From assembly GCA_964443875.1 (NCBI GenBank), contig CAYUET010000012.1, forward strand, positions 21,127 to 85,126: a stretch of 64,000 nt of DNA, given 5' to 3'. The number at the start of each line of letters is the position of its first letter. The first letter of the stretch is position 1. Positions 9,162 to 18,715 of this stretch are shown piece by piece. The position numbers were made by a program, and so were the translations under genes. This DNA is from CAYUET01 sp964443875. Its GTDB lineage: Bacteria > Auribacterota > JAFGBW01. Below the pieces are notes generated by a model. It ran no database searches, had not been told where the DNA came from, and worked only from the letters and a program-made list of their open reading frames with translations.

Positions 9162-10118
9162 ATGAGAATACTTGTTGCCGGCGGGGCGGGTTTTGTTGGT
9201 TCAGCACTGATTCCAAAGCTTCTGGACAGGGGGTATGCTGTTGATGTGATTGACCTTTTCTGGTTCGGAAATAACCTGCCTAAAGAGGTGCGTGTTCTCA
9301 CGAAGGATATTTTTCATGTCACTGAGGAAGATCTTTCCGGATATCAGCAGGTTGTTTTTCTGGCAGGGCTTTCCAATGATCCCATGGCAGAATTTTCTCC
9401 TGCTAAAAATTTTATCTACAACGCCGCCATGCCTGCCTATCTTGCCTATATTGCTAAAAAAGCCGGGATCCGTCGTTTTATCTACGCGGGTTCCTGTTCC
9501 GTTTACGGTTATACCGAAAATAAGCTTTACGATGAGGAGGCCCCTGCTGTTTCCAATTATCCCTACGGCATCTCAAAACTCCAGGGGGAGCGTGCGGTAA
9601 TGCAGATGGTGGATTCCCAGTTTTCCGTGATCTGTCTGCGCAAGGGAACTGTTTGCGGCTACAGTCCGAGAATGAGGCTGGATCTGGTTGTGAATACCAT
9701 GTTTAAAACAGCCTTTTCTGAAAAAGTGATCCGGGTCAATAACCCCTCCATCTGGCGTCCGGTTTTAAGCATGCAGGATGCGGTCAGTGCCTACACCCGT
9801 GCCATTGAAAGCCATGAGAATATTTCCGGAATTTTCAATGTTTCCTCGGGTAATTTTACAGTCGGGGAAATGGCGGATATTGTAAAGACCGTAATGGAAG
9901 AGGAAATGAAAATTTCCGTTCACCTGGAGATCAAGCACAACAAAGATCTTCGGAATTACAAGGTAAGTATTGAACGGGCAAAAAATATTTTAAGCTTTAA
10001 ACCCAGGAATGAAATTGAAGACATTGTCCGCGACCTGATCCAGAACCATGAGAAATTCAGGGATTTCGAAAATAAAAAATATTATAATATCCAGGTTTTT
10101 AAGGAATTACAGCCCTGA
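9162..10118 (+). CDS. NAD-dependent epimerase/dehydratase (extended SDR)
   Basis: A 318-aa extended short-chain dehydrogenase. The nucleotide-binding GGAGFVGS is at residues 7-14. The catalytic triad is visible as S113 in AGSCSVYG and Y135-x3-K139 in YPYGISK. These enzymes act on nucleotide sugars (epimerisation, dehydration, reduction). The substrate cannot be read from the sequence. A strong AAGGAG lies upstream of the ATG. It ends two bases before the convergent recD2 stop, leaving no room for a separate terminator. It is not next to other sugar genes, although ugd and a GT-C glycosyltransferase are elsewhere in the window. Confidence 0.85.
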   Translation: MRILVAGGAGFVGSALIPKLLDRGYAVDVIDLFWFGNNLPKEVRVLTKDIFHVTEEDLSGYQQVVFLAGLSNDPMAEFSPAKNFIYNAAMPAYLAYIAKKAGIRRFIYAGSCSVYGYTENKLYDEEAPAVSNYPYGISKLQGERAVMQMVDSQFSVICLRKGTVCGYSPRMRLDLVVNTMFKTAFSEKVIRVNNPSIWRPVLSMQDAVSAYTRAIESHENISGIFNVSSGNFTVGEMADIVKTVMEEEMKISVHLEIKHNKDLRNYKVSIERAKNILSFKPRNEIEDIVRDLIQNHEKFRDFENKKYYNIQVFKELQP

Positions 10119-10120
10119 AT

Positions 10121-12343
10121 TTAAGCAGAAGTCTTTTCCTTAAGGACGGCGAGCTTGCTTTCAAGATCTGAATAACGGTTTTGAATCTGGCTGTTTTTCA
10201 CAGCAATATAAAGCGCTTTTTTGGTGCCGATCAGAACCACCAGTTTTTTTCCACGGGTGACGGCTGTGTAAAGCAGATTTCTCTGAAGCATGGTGTAATG
10301 ATGTGTTGTAATGGGGATTACCACAGCCCCGTATTCTGAACCCTGTGATTTATGGATGGTGATGGCATAGGATAGAAGTATGTCATCCATTTCCGCATAA
10401 CTGTATTCGACGATTCTCTGTTCAAAACGGATGAAGACAATCTGATTTTCATCGTCGATGCTTTCGATAAAACCCATGTCCCCATTGAAAATGTCCTTCT
10501 CATAATTATTGGAGGTCTGCATGACTTTATCGCCCACAGCAATATTCAGATGCCTTCGTACCTGAATTTTAGGATTGGGATTAAGTCTTTTCTGCAGGAG
10601 GAGATTAAGATTGGTAACGCCCATATCTGTTTTGTGCATGGGGGTTAATACCTGGACGTCTTTGGTGGGATTAAACCCGAATCCCTGGGGTATTCTTTCA
10701 CACACAACTTCCTCAAGGGTAGCGACAATAGAAGCAGGATCTTCTTTTTCAATAAAGAAAAAATTACCTTCCCTGGCATTGTTGAGATCAAGATTTTCTC
10801 CGCGGTTGATGCGGTGTGCATTCAGGATGATTTCTGAACCTTCGGCCTGCCTGAAAATGGTATCCAGGCAAATGAAGGGAACGGCATTGGAATGAATCAC
10901 ATCTGTCAGGACTTTCCCGGGGCCTACAGAAGGCAGCTGATCCCTGTCGCCGATCAGAATGAAGACGGCCTGAGGGGGAATGGCTTCCATGAGATGATAC
11001 ATTAATAGAATGTCGATCATGGAGGCTTCGTCGATAATAACGGCCTCAGTTTCAAGAGGGTTTCCGTCGTTGCGGTTAAAAACGTTGAATTTGGGATTGT
11101 ATTCCAGAAGGCGGTGGATGGTTTTTGCCTCACAGCCTGTGGATTCGGCAAGACGTTTGGAAGCACGGCCTGTGGGGGCTGCCAGAAGAAAAGTAAAATG
11201 ATGATTTTTAAAGATATCCACTAAAGTTCGGATAATCGTGGTTTTACCTGTTCCGGGGCCTCCGGTTATAACCAGTGTTTTTTGTGAAAGACCGAGAGCC
11301 AGTGCCTGTTTCTGGGCCGGAGAAAACTGCATTCCGATACGTTCCTCTTCCATTAAGATCTCTTTTTCAGGATCAGGAATGGCAAAGGGGCTCTTCGCGT
11401 TCATGAGCCTTTCATAATGGCTTACCACTCCCTCTTCGGCTTTAAGGAGCTGGGTAGGGTAAACGGCATCTTGATGGTGTGATGTTTTTCTCTGAATCAG
11501 GCTTCCTTTGGCTAAAAGCCTGGCTATTCCCTCTTTTAAGAGCTCTTCGGAACACTTCAAAAAAAGAAGAGCTGTTTTTTTCAGATCCTCCATGGGGATA
11601 TACACATGCCCTTCCTCAGTCATTTTCCCAATGGCATGAAGAATTCCGGCCTCAATACGCATGGGCGAATCTTCAGGAATACCCATGGCCTGTGAAATTT
11701 TGTCTGCGGAAATAAATCCGATTCCGCTGACTTCTGTGGCGAGTCGGTAAGGATTGCTTTTGACGACATCAATGGAAGTAAATCCATACTGTTTGAAAAT
11801 TTTAGAGGCATAGGCTGCACTGATATCATAGCTTTGCAGAAACATCATGATATCTCTGACCGCATAGTGTTCCTTCCAGCCTGCCACCAATTTTACAATC
11901 CGTTTTTCCCCGAGCCCTCTGACTTCATTCAGACGCTCCGGGTGTTCCGAAATGATTTTAAGCGTGTCCTGGCCAAAGGTGGAAACAATACGTTCTGCAT
12001 ATCCTTTTCCGATTCCATGAATAAGACCTGAGGAGAGAAAATTAATCAGTCCTTTTTCTGTAGAGGGATAAATAATGCGGAATTTTTTGACCTTGAATTG
12101 TTCCCCGAACCGGGGGTCTTCCATCCATTCGCCTGTAAACTGAAAGTTTTCTCCGGGCTGGAGACCGCCCAGGTAGCCTACGGCCACAGAACTCTTATTT
12201 GACATTTCCGGAAGAAAACGGACTACGGTATAATCATTTTCTTCGTTCAGAAAGATGATGCGCTCAATCGTCCCGTTGATAACCGTTTCTGTCTCAGCGT
12301 CTGTTGTTGAGGGAGGGGGAGTCTTCTTGCCGTGGCCTTTCAA
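10121..12343 (-). CDS. recD2: RecD2-type ATP-dependent DNA helicase
   Basis: A 740-aa 5'-3' SF1B helicase of the RecD2 class, which works without RecB and RecC. An N-terminal OB-like domain (about 20-90) is followed by helix-hairpin-helix repeats (about 100-225), the hallmark that separates RecD2 from RecD. Walker A GGPGTGKTT is at 361-369, Walker B IIDEAS further on, then GDRDQLPSVGPG and the C-terminal TIHKSQGSEY motif. The start is a TTG, supported by AAGGAA five bases upstream. That ribosome-binding site overlaps the mtnP stop codon, which indicates translational coupling with mtnP. Confidence 0.93.
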   Translation of the reverse strand: MKGHGKKTPPPSTTDAETETVINGTIERIIFLNEENDYTVVRFLPEMSNKSSVAVGYLGGLQPGENFQFTGEWMEDPRFGEQFKVKKFRIIYPSTEKGLINFLSSGLIHGIGKGYAERIVSTFGQDTLKIISEHPERLNEVRGLGEKRIVKLVAGWKEHYAVRDIMMFLQSYDISAAYASKIFKQYGFTSIDVVKSNPYRLATEVSGIGFISADKISQAMGIPEDSPMRIEAGILHAIGKMTEEGHVYIPMEDLKKTALLFLKCSEELLKEGIARLLAKGSLIQRKTSHHQDAVYPTQLLKAEEGVVSHYERLMNAKSPFAIPDPEKEILMEEERIGMQFSPAQKQALALGLSQKTLVITGGPGTGKTTIIRTLVDIFKNHHFTFLLAAPTGRASKRLAESTGCEAKTIHRLLEYNPKFNVFNRNDGNPLETEAVIIDEASMIDILLMYHLMEAIPPQAVFILIGDRDQLPSVGPGKVLTDVIHSNAVPFICLDTIFRQAEGSEIILNAHRINRGENLDLNNAREGNFFFIEKEDPASIVATLEEVVCERIPQGFGFNPTKDVQVLTPMHKTDMGVTNLNLLLQKRLNPNPKIQVRRHLNIAVGDKVMQTSNNYEKDIFNGDMGFIESIDDENQIVFIRFEQRIVEYSYAEMDDILLSYAITIHKSQGSEYGAVVIPITTHHYTMLQRNLLYTAVTRGKKLVVLIGTKKALYIAVKNSQIQNRYSDLESKLAVLKEKTSA

Positions 12344-12352
12344 TTCAGTTCC

Positions 12353-13219
12353 TTAATCCCCTTGTAAATATTTTTTCAAAAGCTCAAAGAGCCTGATTTT
12401 GGGTTCGCCTGTAAGTGTCCTGGGGTCAGTGATCATGGCGGTTTTAAGTGTTTCCTGGCAAGTACAGGATTCCATGTCGTGATCCAGATCTTTAAGCACA
12501 GCGGCAATGATTTTTTTGGCATTGTCCGCGTTATCTTTGAGAACTTTAATGATCATATCCGTCGTGACATGGGCCTCATCTTCTTTCCAGCAGTCATAGT
12601 CTGTTACAAACGCAAGGGTGGTGTAGCAGATTTCAGCTTCACGGGCAAGTCTTGCTTCGGAGAGATTCGTCATGCCGATTACATCAAAGCCCAGGCTTCG
12701 GTAGTAATTTGATTCCGCACGTGTGGAAAATTGGGGCCCTTCCATATTGACATAGGTTCCTTTGGCATGGAAAGTGCCGGGCAGGGACTGGGCTGATTTG
12801 AGAATGGTTTTCCGCATGGCAGGGCAAACCGGGTCCCCGAAGGCGGCATGGGCCACAAAACCTTTTCCGAAGAAGGTCTGGGGTCTTTTGTTCGTGCGGT
12901 CAAAAAACTGATCAATAATCACAACATCCCGGGGCTTCAGATTTTCCCGGAGAGACCCTACCGCACTCACGGAGATGATTTTTCCAACCCCCAGTTTTTT
13001 CATGCCGAAAATATTAGCTCTGTAGTTGATTTCCGAGGGAAGAAACTGATGATGTCTTCCGTGTCTCGGCAGAAAAACAACTTCTTTGCCGCTGATTTCG
13101 CCAAGAGCAAATTCATCTGAGGGGATCCCGAAAGGGGTGTCTATAGGGATATATTGAATAGATCCTTCAAAAAGAGAGTATAGTCCGCTTCCTCCGATTA
13201 CGCCGATTCTTGAGCTCAT
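12353..13219 (-). CDS. mtnP: S-methyl-5'-thioadenosine phosphorylase
   Basis: A 288-aa enzyme of the nucleoside phosphorylase family-2 (trimeric MTAP/PNP) that cleaves methylthioadenosine with phosphate in methionine salvage. Visible signatures are GVIGGSGLY at the N-terminus, the phosphate-binding PRHGRHH, NMEGPQFSTRAES, and TDYDCW, whose aspartates favour 6-aminopurines and so MTA rather than hypoxanthine or guanine nucleosides. GAGG precedes the ATG. It is followed after nine bases by recD2. The upstream methyltransferase is on the same strand 117 bases away. MTA versus purine nucleoside preference is inferred from the motif. Confidence 0.93.
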   Translation of the reverse strand: MSSRIGVIGGSGLYSLFEGSIQYIPIDTPFGIPSDEFALGEISGKEVVFLPRHGRHHQFLPSEINYRANIFGMKKLGVGKIISVSAVGSLRENLKPRDVVIIDQFFDRTNKRPQTFFGKGFVAHAAFGDPVCPAMRKTILKSAQSLPGTFHAKGTYVNMEGPQFSTRAESNYYRSLGFDVIGMTNLSEARLAREAEICYTTLAFVTDYDCWKEDEAHVTTDMIIKVLKDNADNAKKIIAAVLKDLDHDMESCTCQETLKTAMITDPRTLTGEPKIRLFELLKKYLQGD

Positions 13220-13336
13220 AGTATCCTCGCTTTTTTAGGTGAGAGGGTTATTTTGATCTATTGGTGATATAGTGAATTTTTGGCATCAAGAAAAGCAATA
13301 TTTATATTTTTGAAAAGGGTTGAACTGGTTTTAATT

Positions 13337-14020
13337 CTATTTTTCCATGCGATAAATGGAAAAACATCCCCCGTATTGGCCGAGTTGTTTAATGTTTTTA
13401 AAAGCACTCTGATGAATCAGGGTTCTGAAAAGTCCGTGGAGGTTTTCCCCTATTTCCGGCTGCCTGAAAAATGATTCAGCCATTCCCCCGTAGATTTTTC
13501 CGAAAAGGTTATAGGGAATATCCATGTCGCAGAGAACAAATACCCCGGAAGGCTTGAGAATCCTCCATATTTCATTTAAAGTTTTCGCTTTATCCTCGCT
13601 GTTCTGATGGTGAAAGAAAAAGGTGCTGACTGCTTTTTCAAAGGTTTCATCTTTGTAGGGGAGAGCTTCTGCAAGACCGATATCGAAACGGCAGGGATTG
13701 TTTTTTATTTTTGTTCTCGCCTTTTCAATCATGGAAGGTGCAGCATCAATACCTATGACTCCGCCTTTATCAATCGCACAAAAAGAGACTGCTTTAAGTG
13801 AGGCCTCCCCGGTTGCGCATCCTATGTCTAAAATGAGGTCTTCGGGTTGAATAGCGAGAAGTTCTACACTTTTTTGATTTAAACGACGTTCCAATCCCAG
13901 GGTCATGGCGTTACTAAGCCAGTCATAAACAGGAGCCGCATAATGAAGTGTTCTTCCGCGGGTTTGAGGAGGGTTTTTGGGGTCTGGGACAGGGGGGATG
14001 GAGTGGAGTATGCTGTTCAA
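13337..14020 (-). CDS. SAM-dependent methyltransferase (UbiE/MenG-like)
   Basis: A 227-aa class I methyltransferase with SAM motif I LDIGCATGEAS (about 64-74), the acidic end of strand 2 in GVIGIDAAP, and a post-II ALPYKDETFEKAVS-type stretch as in UbiE/MenG enzymes. The start is a TTG with TGAGGA upstream, inside the end of the preceding gene, so the two are translationally coupled. The partner gene encodes a prenyl-synthase-like protein. A role in modifying an isoprenoid or quinone-type product is therefore attractive but unproven. The overall family is secure; UbiE identity is not. Confidence 0.8.
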   Translation of the reverse strand: MNSILHSIPPVPDPKNPPQTRGRTLHYAAPVYDWLSNAMTLGLERRLNQKSVELLAIQPEDLILDIGCATGEASLKAVSFCAIDKGGVIGIDAAPSMIEKARTKIKNNPCRFDIGLAEALPYKDETFEKAVSTFFFHHQNSEDKAKTLNEIWRILKPSGVFVLCDMDIPYNLFGKIYGGMAESFFRQPEIGENLHGLFRTLIHQSAFKNIKQLGQYGGCFSIYRMEK

Positions 14021-14025
14021 GTTTT

Positions 14026-14997
14026 TTATTTCCTCAGAGGAACTTTGAGAAGGGTGAATATCAGATTAATCCAGCCCTCCATCTCTGAGGGCATGAGCTG
14101 CATACCGATTGCATTGAAGGATTCAAAAGATTTGTAGAAAAATTCCTCGCACTGCCAGGTGGCTTTTTCAAAGGTGTCCGGATATTTTTCCCAGGAAGTC
14201 CATTCATTCTCTTTGTTTTTTCGGAGTTCCTCCAGCCATTTTTTCTGCCCCAGCCTGTCCGCTTCCAGAGAAACAAGATAGTTGTGACGGCCCTGAATCA
14301 GATCCAGAGGCATGTCTTTCGCATCGTCCAGAATCTGGCAGGCATGTCCGAAATATTGGAGGGCTTCCTTTGCCTTCTGGAGAAGCGCGGGATCGACGGA
14401 TTCTAAAAGTTCGGGAATCCCTAATGGGGCGGAAAAAAGCAGGGCCGTTTTTTCCAGATGGATTTTACTTAAGATGTCAAAGGGGTGAAGAATTTCAACA
14501 GGGCGGATTTCCTCTTCACATTCTTCCAGGGCACAGGGGACTAAAAGACGAAAGGAATGGGTGTGTACTTTTGTTATCAGTCCGGGGGTATTGAATTTTT
14601 CAGTCATGAACCGGGTAAGTGCTCTGTCTGTTAATAAGAGGGTGAAAACCGAAGGAATGCGGCTGCCTTTTTCCTTTATGGCAAAAGGGAAAATGGTTTT
14701 GTATTCATCATCCAGCAGGTTATCGCAGCCAGTCACCCAGGCTCTCATGCATTGATTGATAAACGCATAGAGAGGGATAAAGGAGCTTTCTTTGAAAAGA
14801 TGAAGAATAACCGATAAAAAAAGACAGCTGAACATATTTTTTTCAGGAGATTTAAACTCAGGAGGCAAAAGGCCTATGGGGCAGGCATCCCCCGAGATAT
14901 CACGGACTATAGTGTGAAATTCCTCCAGCGACTGAAGATGAACCTCCAGGGCATGATGATAGAGATCTTTTCTTAAGAGAAGCTGAATGTTTTGCAT
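14026..14997 (-). CDS. divergent class I isoprenoid (polyprenyl) synthase-like protein
   Basis: A 323-aa mostly helical protein with both aspartate-rich motifs of trans-prenyltransferases in the right order. The first, CDNLLDDE, is at residues 91-98. The second, QILDDAKD, is at 221-228 and is followed by the expected DLIQGRHNY. A KTALL stretch at 183-187 matches the K-T/G-x-L region before it. These aspartates bind Mg-diphosphate in the family. Overall similarity looks low, so the substrate cannot be named. The stop codon is five bases from the TTG of a methyltransferase, suggesting a two-gene unit. No clear Shine-Dalgarno precedes the ATG. Confidence 0.65.
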   Translation of the reverse strand: MQNIQLLLRKDLYHHALEVHLQSLEEFHTIVRDISGDACPIGLLPPEFKSPEKNMFSCLFLSVILHLFKESSFIPLYAFINQCMRAWVTGCDNLLDDEYKTIFPFAIKEKGSRIPSVFTLLLTDRALTRFMTEKFNTPGLITKVHTHSFRLLVPCALEECEEEIRPVEILHPFDILSKIHLEKTALLFSAPLGIPELLESVDPALLQKAKEALQYFGHACQILDDAKDMPLDLIQGRHNYLVSLEADRLGQKKWLEELRKNKENEWTSWEKYPDTFEKATWQCEEFFYKSFESFNAIGMQLMPSEMEGWINLIFTLLKVPLRK

Positions 14998-15209
14998 GAG
15001 GAGTGAAGTATAGGAGAGAAATTAATATTTCGTAAAGCATTAATATCAAAGTAAAATCATAATGCAGCATTTGTCCACATGATCTGCAGCTATAGTGTGT
15101 TGAGATATCCGGTTAGACTCTTGAATTCAAAATTTTGCAATCTGTATGCGTCAGAGGATCCGGACTTTTATTTTTGAACACAATCGTATTGATTGAATTC
15201 TCTTAGCGT

Positions 15210-17639
15210 TTAGGCGGCTTTTCTAAAGTCATTTTCGCTTTTAATAGACAAAGCGTGAAGGACATTCTTTGTTTCAGAGAATTTTTCCATAAGAAAATTA
15301 TAAAATTCTTTTTTTCTGGAGTCCCCCGCTGCATTTTGAAGGAGGGAACCTAAAAGTTCAGATATGTAGGCTGTGTTGGTATTAACCTGGTTCCACATCC
15401 AGAATTTTAGTTGAGTATCCTGGATTTGTTTAAGCAGCGGAGGGGGAGTAACCTTACCGTCCTTGTCCATGCTCCCATAAAGATTCTGATAGGTGATATC
15501 TTTGATTTCTTTAGATTTTTCTTCATTAGTATTAGGATCAGGCTTCTCATATCCGAAGTTTGTGGCCCCTCTGATCGTGCCGTCAGGCATTGTCCCCTGA
15601 AGGCATATTCGTCCAAGATTTTCGTAACCCTCTGACATGGAGCCGTCGGTTTGAACAACAAAATTGTTCATATCCCCCTTGAAAACGATCCAGTCCATTT
15701 TTTTATCCCTATATTTTTCCAAGTCGTTATGCCCCATAAACAGGCCAGCTCTTATTTTCCGTTGTTTGAAGGAATCGGTTCCTCCGGTAATCGAGGGAAG
15801 CGCTTTATGTCCACCGTAATCGATAAATTTCTGTATGGATTCAGGCTTGGCTGTTTTCTTGGTATCTGAATACCAGGCGTCAACAATACTCAGGATGTCT
15901 CCGATTTCCTGCCACATAATTTCACGCAATTTTTTAGACTCCTGAGGATTTTGCATCAGACCTATGAATTTTTGTCTGGAATATTGGGAGAAGAATTTCT
16001 GGACATTGTTTTGCATGGCCTCCAGAGCTTTAAGGCCTTTACGACCCTTATAAGAGACATCGAAATCCTCTATTATGGGATTTTTATTTTCATCGAGAGT
16101 TTCCTTAACGGGTAAGATACTATGCCAGTGGAGATTCCCGAAAGGGTCAATATAAAAAAGTCTGAAGTGTCGGCCCACCCAGTAGGCATGTTCCAGCACC
16201 TCTTTATCTTTTGAATAGTCCTCCAGATTCAATGGGTAAAAAGTGAGTTCTGGAAAATGAGTCCCCCTGGATTCATTAAGGGCAATCATTTTTTTATTTC
16301 TGTCGGTAATCTGCTCATCAAGAAATTTCAAAGTTCCTTCCATAATGCCGGGCACGTCTTGTTTTTTACCCTCTCTTCTGCCTTTTGCGATGTCGGAATT
16401 GATTTTTTTGAGTCTTTTGACTTCCGGTTCAAGAAATTTCTCTCTGTAGTCCAAGATATCGATGGGGGCAAGAGCATCCTCTCCTTTAAGTTTGTATTTT
16501 TTATTGTAGGAATCAATCAGGGCATTGATTCTTTCCTGATTGAGTTCATCCACTTCATTGGATCCCCATGCAGCATGGTAAACGGCTTCATGAGCCCAGT
16601 ACGCCGGATGATTACTTGCTTCCTCGGCTGGGCCTTTGAATTCTCCTTTTTCAAACCATCCGGAAAATTGTTCAAGCTCATGAACCCCTAACACCCCCAT
16701 CATACGCCAGAGATCATGGTTCCCGACAATAAATTTTCCGATGTGAAGTTCGCTTGTTAAATACTCCACTAGTCTGTGAGATTCTACAGGATATTTCCCG
16801 CGATCCGGGATGTCCGACATAGCTACAATCCGGATATATTTTTCCTGGGGTTTAATGTTGTTTTGTTCCAGGGCTTTTTTCAAATCCTTAACCGTAAAGA
16901 GGTTTTTATATTCACGGAGTCCGAGGGTATAGGCAATAAGAGGAATAAGGCGTCTGGCGCCCCCATGAATATCCGAAATTGCGGCAATGGTGGGGATTTT
17001 TCCGTCACCAGGATTCTTCAGTTCATTGAAAAACTGTTTATTAAGCCAGCAGAGCTCCAGAAGTTCTTTTTCCCCCTTGCCGAAGTTGAAAACAAAAGAG
17101 TCGAGAGAAAGGGTGAGGTTGACATGAGAGTTAAAAGCATCAAGGCTGGTGGCTTCTTCCTTGTTCATAAATTGATATTTGTTCTGAAACAGGAGATCAA
17201 ACTGATGGTAACCCTCAGGGGTTAATTCTCCTTTTTCGTAAAAATATTGGGAATGTTCATCAAGTTCACTCCATTTTTGGATTTCTTCGAGCGTATGAAG
17301 GGCGAAAGGATCAACGCCCTCAAGGACTTTAAGTGCAAATGTAAAGCGGTCAGACAAGGGGTATTCCTGAATCTTATGTTTTAGAAAGATCAATCTGGCT
17401 TTTGTATGGAGATCTGTCTGAAGGATTTTATCCGTTCGGATTGTTTTTAGCCTGTTTTCATTATTTTGTTTCCATAAATCAAGTTCTTTGAGAGCCATTT
17501 CCAGGTTGGAGGGGTTTAGTGATTTTGGCGCAAGGCAGCATCGCCTCTCTGAATCGGCGTGCAGAAAATTGACAGGAAAAAACAGCATTCCTGTGAAAAA
17601 GAGAAGAAATAAGATGTGGATTTTATAAATTTTTTTCAT
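15210..17639 (-). CDS. secreted calcineurin-like metallophosphoesterase
   Basis: An 809-aa protein with an N-terminal signal peptide (hydrophobic stretch about 8-27). Metallophosphoesterase motifs are present: SDIHGG (222-227), SDIPDRG (275-281) where most relatives have GDxxDRG, VGNHDLW (305-311) and a later MGHND. The region between the motifs is much enlarged compared with a ~250-aa phosphoesterase. Two cysteines and the sequence CLAPKS follow the signal peptide; their position does not fit a normal lipobox. The substrate is unknown. It is transcribed divergently from the Tad locus and has no operon partner. Confidence 0.75.
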   Translation of the reverse strand: MKKIYKIHILFLLFFTGMLFFPVNFLHADSERRCCLAPKSLNPSNLEMALKELDLWKQNNENRLKTIRTDKILQTDLHTKARLIFLKHKIQEYPLSDRFTFALKVLEGVDPFALHTLEEIQKWSELDEHSQYFYEKGELTPEGYHQFDLLFQNKYQFMNKEEATSLDAFNSHVNLTLSLDSFVFNFGKGEKELLELCWLNKQFFNELKNPGDGKIPTIAAISDIHGGARRLIPLIAYTLGLREYKNLFTVKDLKKALEQNNIKPQEKYIRIVAMSDIPDRGKYPVESHRLVEYLTSELHIGKFIVGNHDLWRMMGVLGVHELEQFSGWFEKGEFKGPAEEASNHPAYWAHEAVYHAAWGSNEVDELNQERINALIDSYNKKYKLKGEDALAPIDILDYREKFLEPEVKRLKKINSDIAKGRREGKKQDVPGIMEGTLKFLDEQITDRNKKMIALNESRGTHFPELTFYPLNLEDYSKDKEVLEHAYWVGRHFRLFYIDPFGNLHWHSILPVKETLDENKNPIIEDFDVSYKGRKGLKALEAMQNNVQKFFSQYSRQKFIGLMQNPQESKKLREIMWQEIGDILSIVDAWYSDTKKTAKPESIQKFIDYGGHKALPSITGGTDSFKQRKIRAGLFMGHNDLEKYRDKKMDWIVFKGDMNNFVVQTDGSMSEGYENLGRICLQGTMPDGTIRGATNFGYEKPDPNTNEEKSKEIKDITYQNLYGSMDKDGKVTPPPLLKQIQDTQLKFWMWNQVNTNTAYISELLGSLLQNAAGDSRKKEFYNFLMEKFSETKNVLHALSIKSENDFRKAA

Positions 17640-17796
17640 TTTTAAGCATTCTATGAAAACAATTTACCTGATTTCAGGAATAAATCAAGGGGGAGGTGAA
17701 TTTTAGAAAAATCCGGAAAGATGTTTTTGTGTTTCCCAATCCGTCAATAAATAGGTAGAATCAATTCTTATAAACCATTTATCAAGAGGAGGAAGC

Positions 17797-18711
17797 ATGG
17801 ATAGGAGAGCGGCCTTTATCATTTCCCTCATCATGGCGGTGATCGCCGTCCTGATGGTTAAAACCTACATCAATAATCAGAAGGTGAAAGCCACAAAAAA
17901 TCTGGATCTTGTCACCGTGGTTGTGGCGGGTAAAACGATCCAAAAAGGGGCATCCTTATCTGAATCCAATCTTAAAACAGGGCAGTTTCCTGAAAAATAT
18001 GTCGGGGAAAGGGAAGTCCGCGCGGACAATGTTTCCATGATTTTAGGTAAAAAGGTCATTAATAATCTGGAAGAGGGCAAGCCGGTCTTATGGTCGGATG
18101 TGGAGCTTGAGAAAAGTGAAGGCTTTGCCTCTGTGATTAAGGCCGGAATGAGAGCGGTAACCGTTCCTGTTTCCAGTCTCTCCTCCATCAGCAATATGAT
18201 ACGCCCGGGTTCCCGTGTGGACCTCCTTTTAACTTTCGATAAATCACGTATCGAAGCTAAAAAAGAGGATGCCAGAAAGGATTCCGGAGAGGTTGTTCCG
18301 GATATGAAGAACATTCAGGCTTTCCGGGAGTATCTGATGCAGAAATACACGAAGCCCGGAGAGTCCAGTCAGATGACCGTCCTTTTAAAACAGAATGTTC
18401 TGGTTTTGGCTGTGGGGCAAAAGTATATGGGAGATGAAATGCCATCGAGAAAGCAGGACAGTTACTCGGAAGTGACTCTGCTGGCGACGCCCGCTGCCGC
18501 CCAGGAACTGGTGCATGCGCTGACCATGGGGCAGATTTCCTTTATTTTGCGTAATGATACGGATGTGGAAAAAAATGTGGTCACTCCCTCAACGGATGAT
18601 TCGGTTTTCAGGTCTGCCATTACGGCCTCCATTTCTCAGACAGGGGAAGAGGTTTCTGAAGCCAAACCGGCTGAGTCTGACGGGCAGAGCGTTCAGCCGG
18701 AAGTTCAATAA
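17797..18711 (+). CDS. cpaB: Flp pilus assembly protein CpaB/RcpC
   Basis: A 304-aa periplasmic protein with one N-terminal membrane anchor (about 7-25), then an SAF-type beta-clip domain (about 38-110: VTVVVAGKTIQKGASLS) and the RcpC/CpaB C-terminal region (AVTVPVSSLSS, RPGSRVDLLLTF). CpaB proteins support the secretin or outer-membrane pore of Tad (Flp) pili. A strong GAGGAGG precedes the ATG. It is the first gene of a long plus-strand Tad-type locus and is followed directly by the FHA-CpaF fusion. The C-terminal ~40 residues are Ser/Glu/Gln-rich and probably unstructured. Confidence 0.9.
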   Translation: MDRRAAFIISLIMAVIAVLMVKTYINNQKVKATKNLDLVTVVVAGKTIQKGASLSESNLKTGQFPEKYVGEREVRADNVSMILGKKVINNLEEGKPVLWSDVELEKSEGFASVIKAGMRAVTVPVSSLSSISNMIRPGSRVDLLLTFDKSRIEAKKEDARKDSGEVVPDMKNIQAFREYLMQKYTKPGESSQMTVLLKQNVLVLAVGQKYMGDEMPSRKQDSYSEVTLLATPAAAQELVHALTMGQISFILRNDTDVEKNVVTPSTDDSVFRSAITASISQTGEEVSEAKPAESDGQSVQPEVQ

Positions 18712-18715
18712 TTTT

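Noticed and set aside
18554..18715. 54-codon upstream extension of cpaF
   Set aside because: It overlaps the end of cpaB in another frame; the ATG at 18716 directly follows the cpaB stop.
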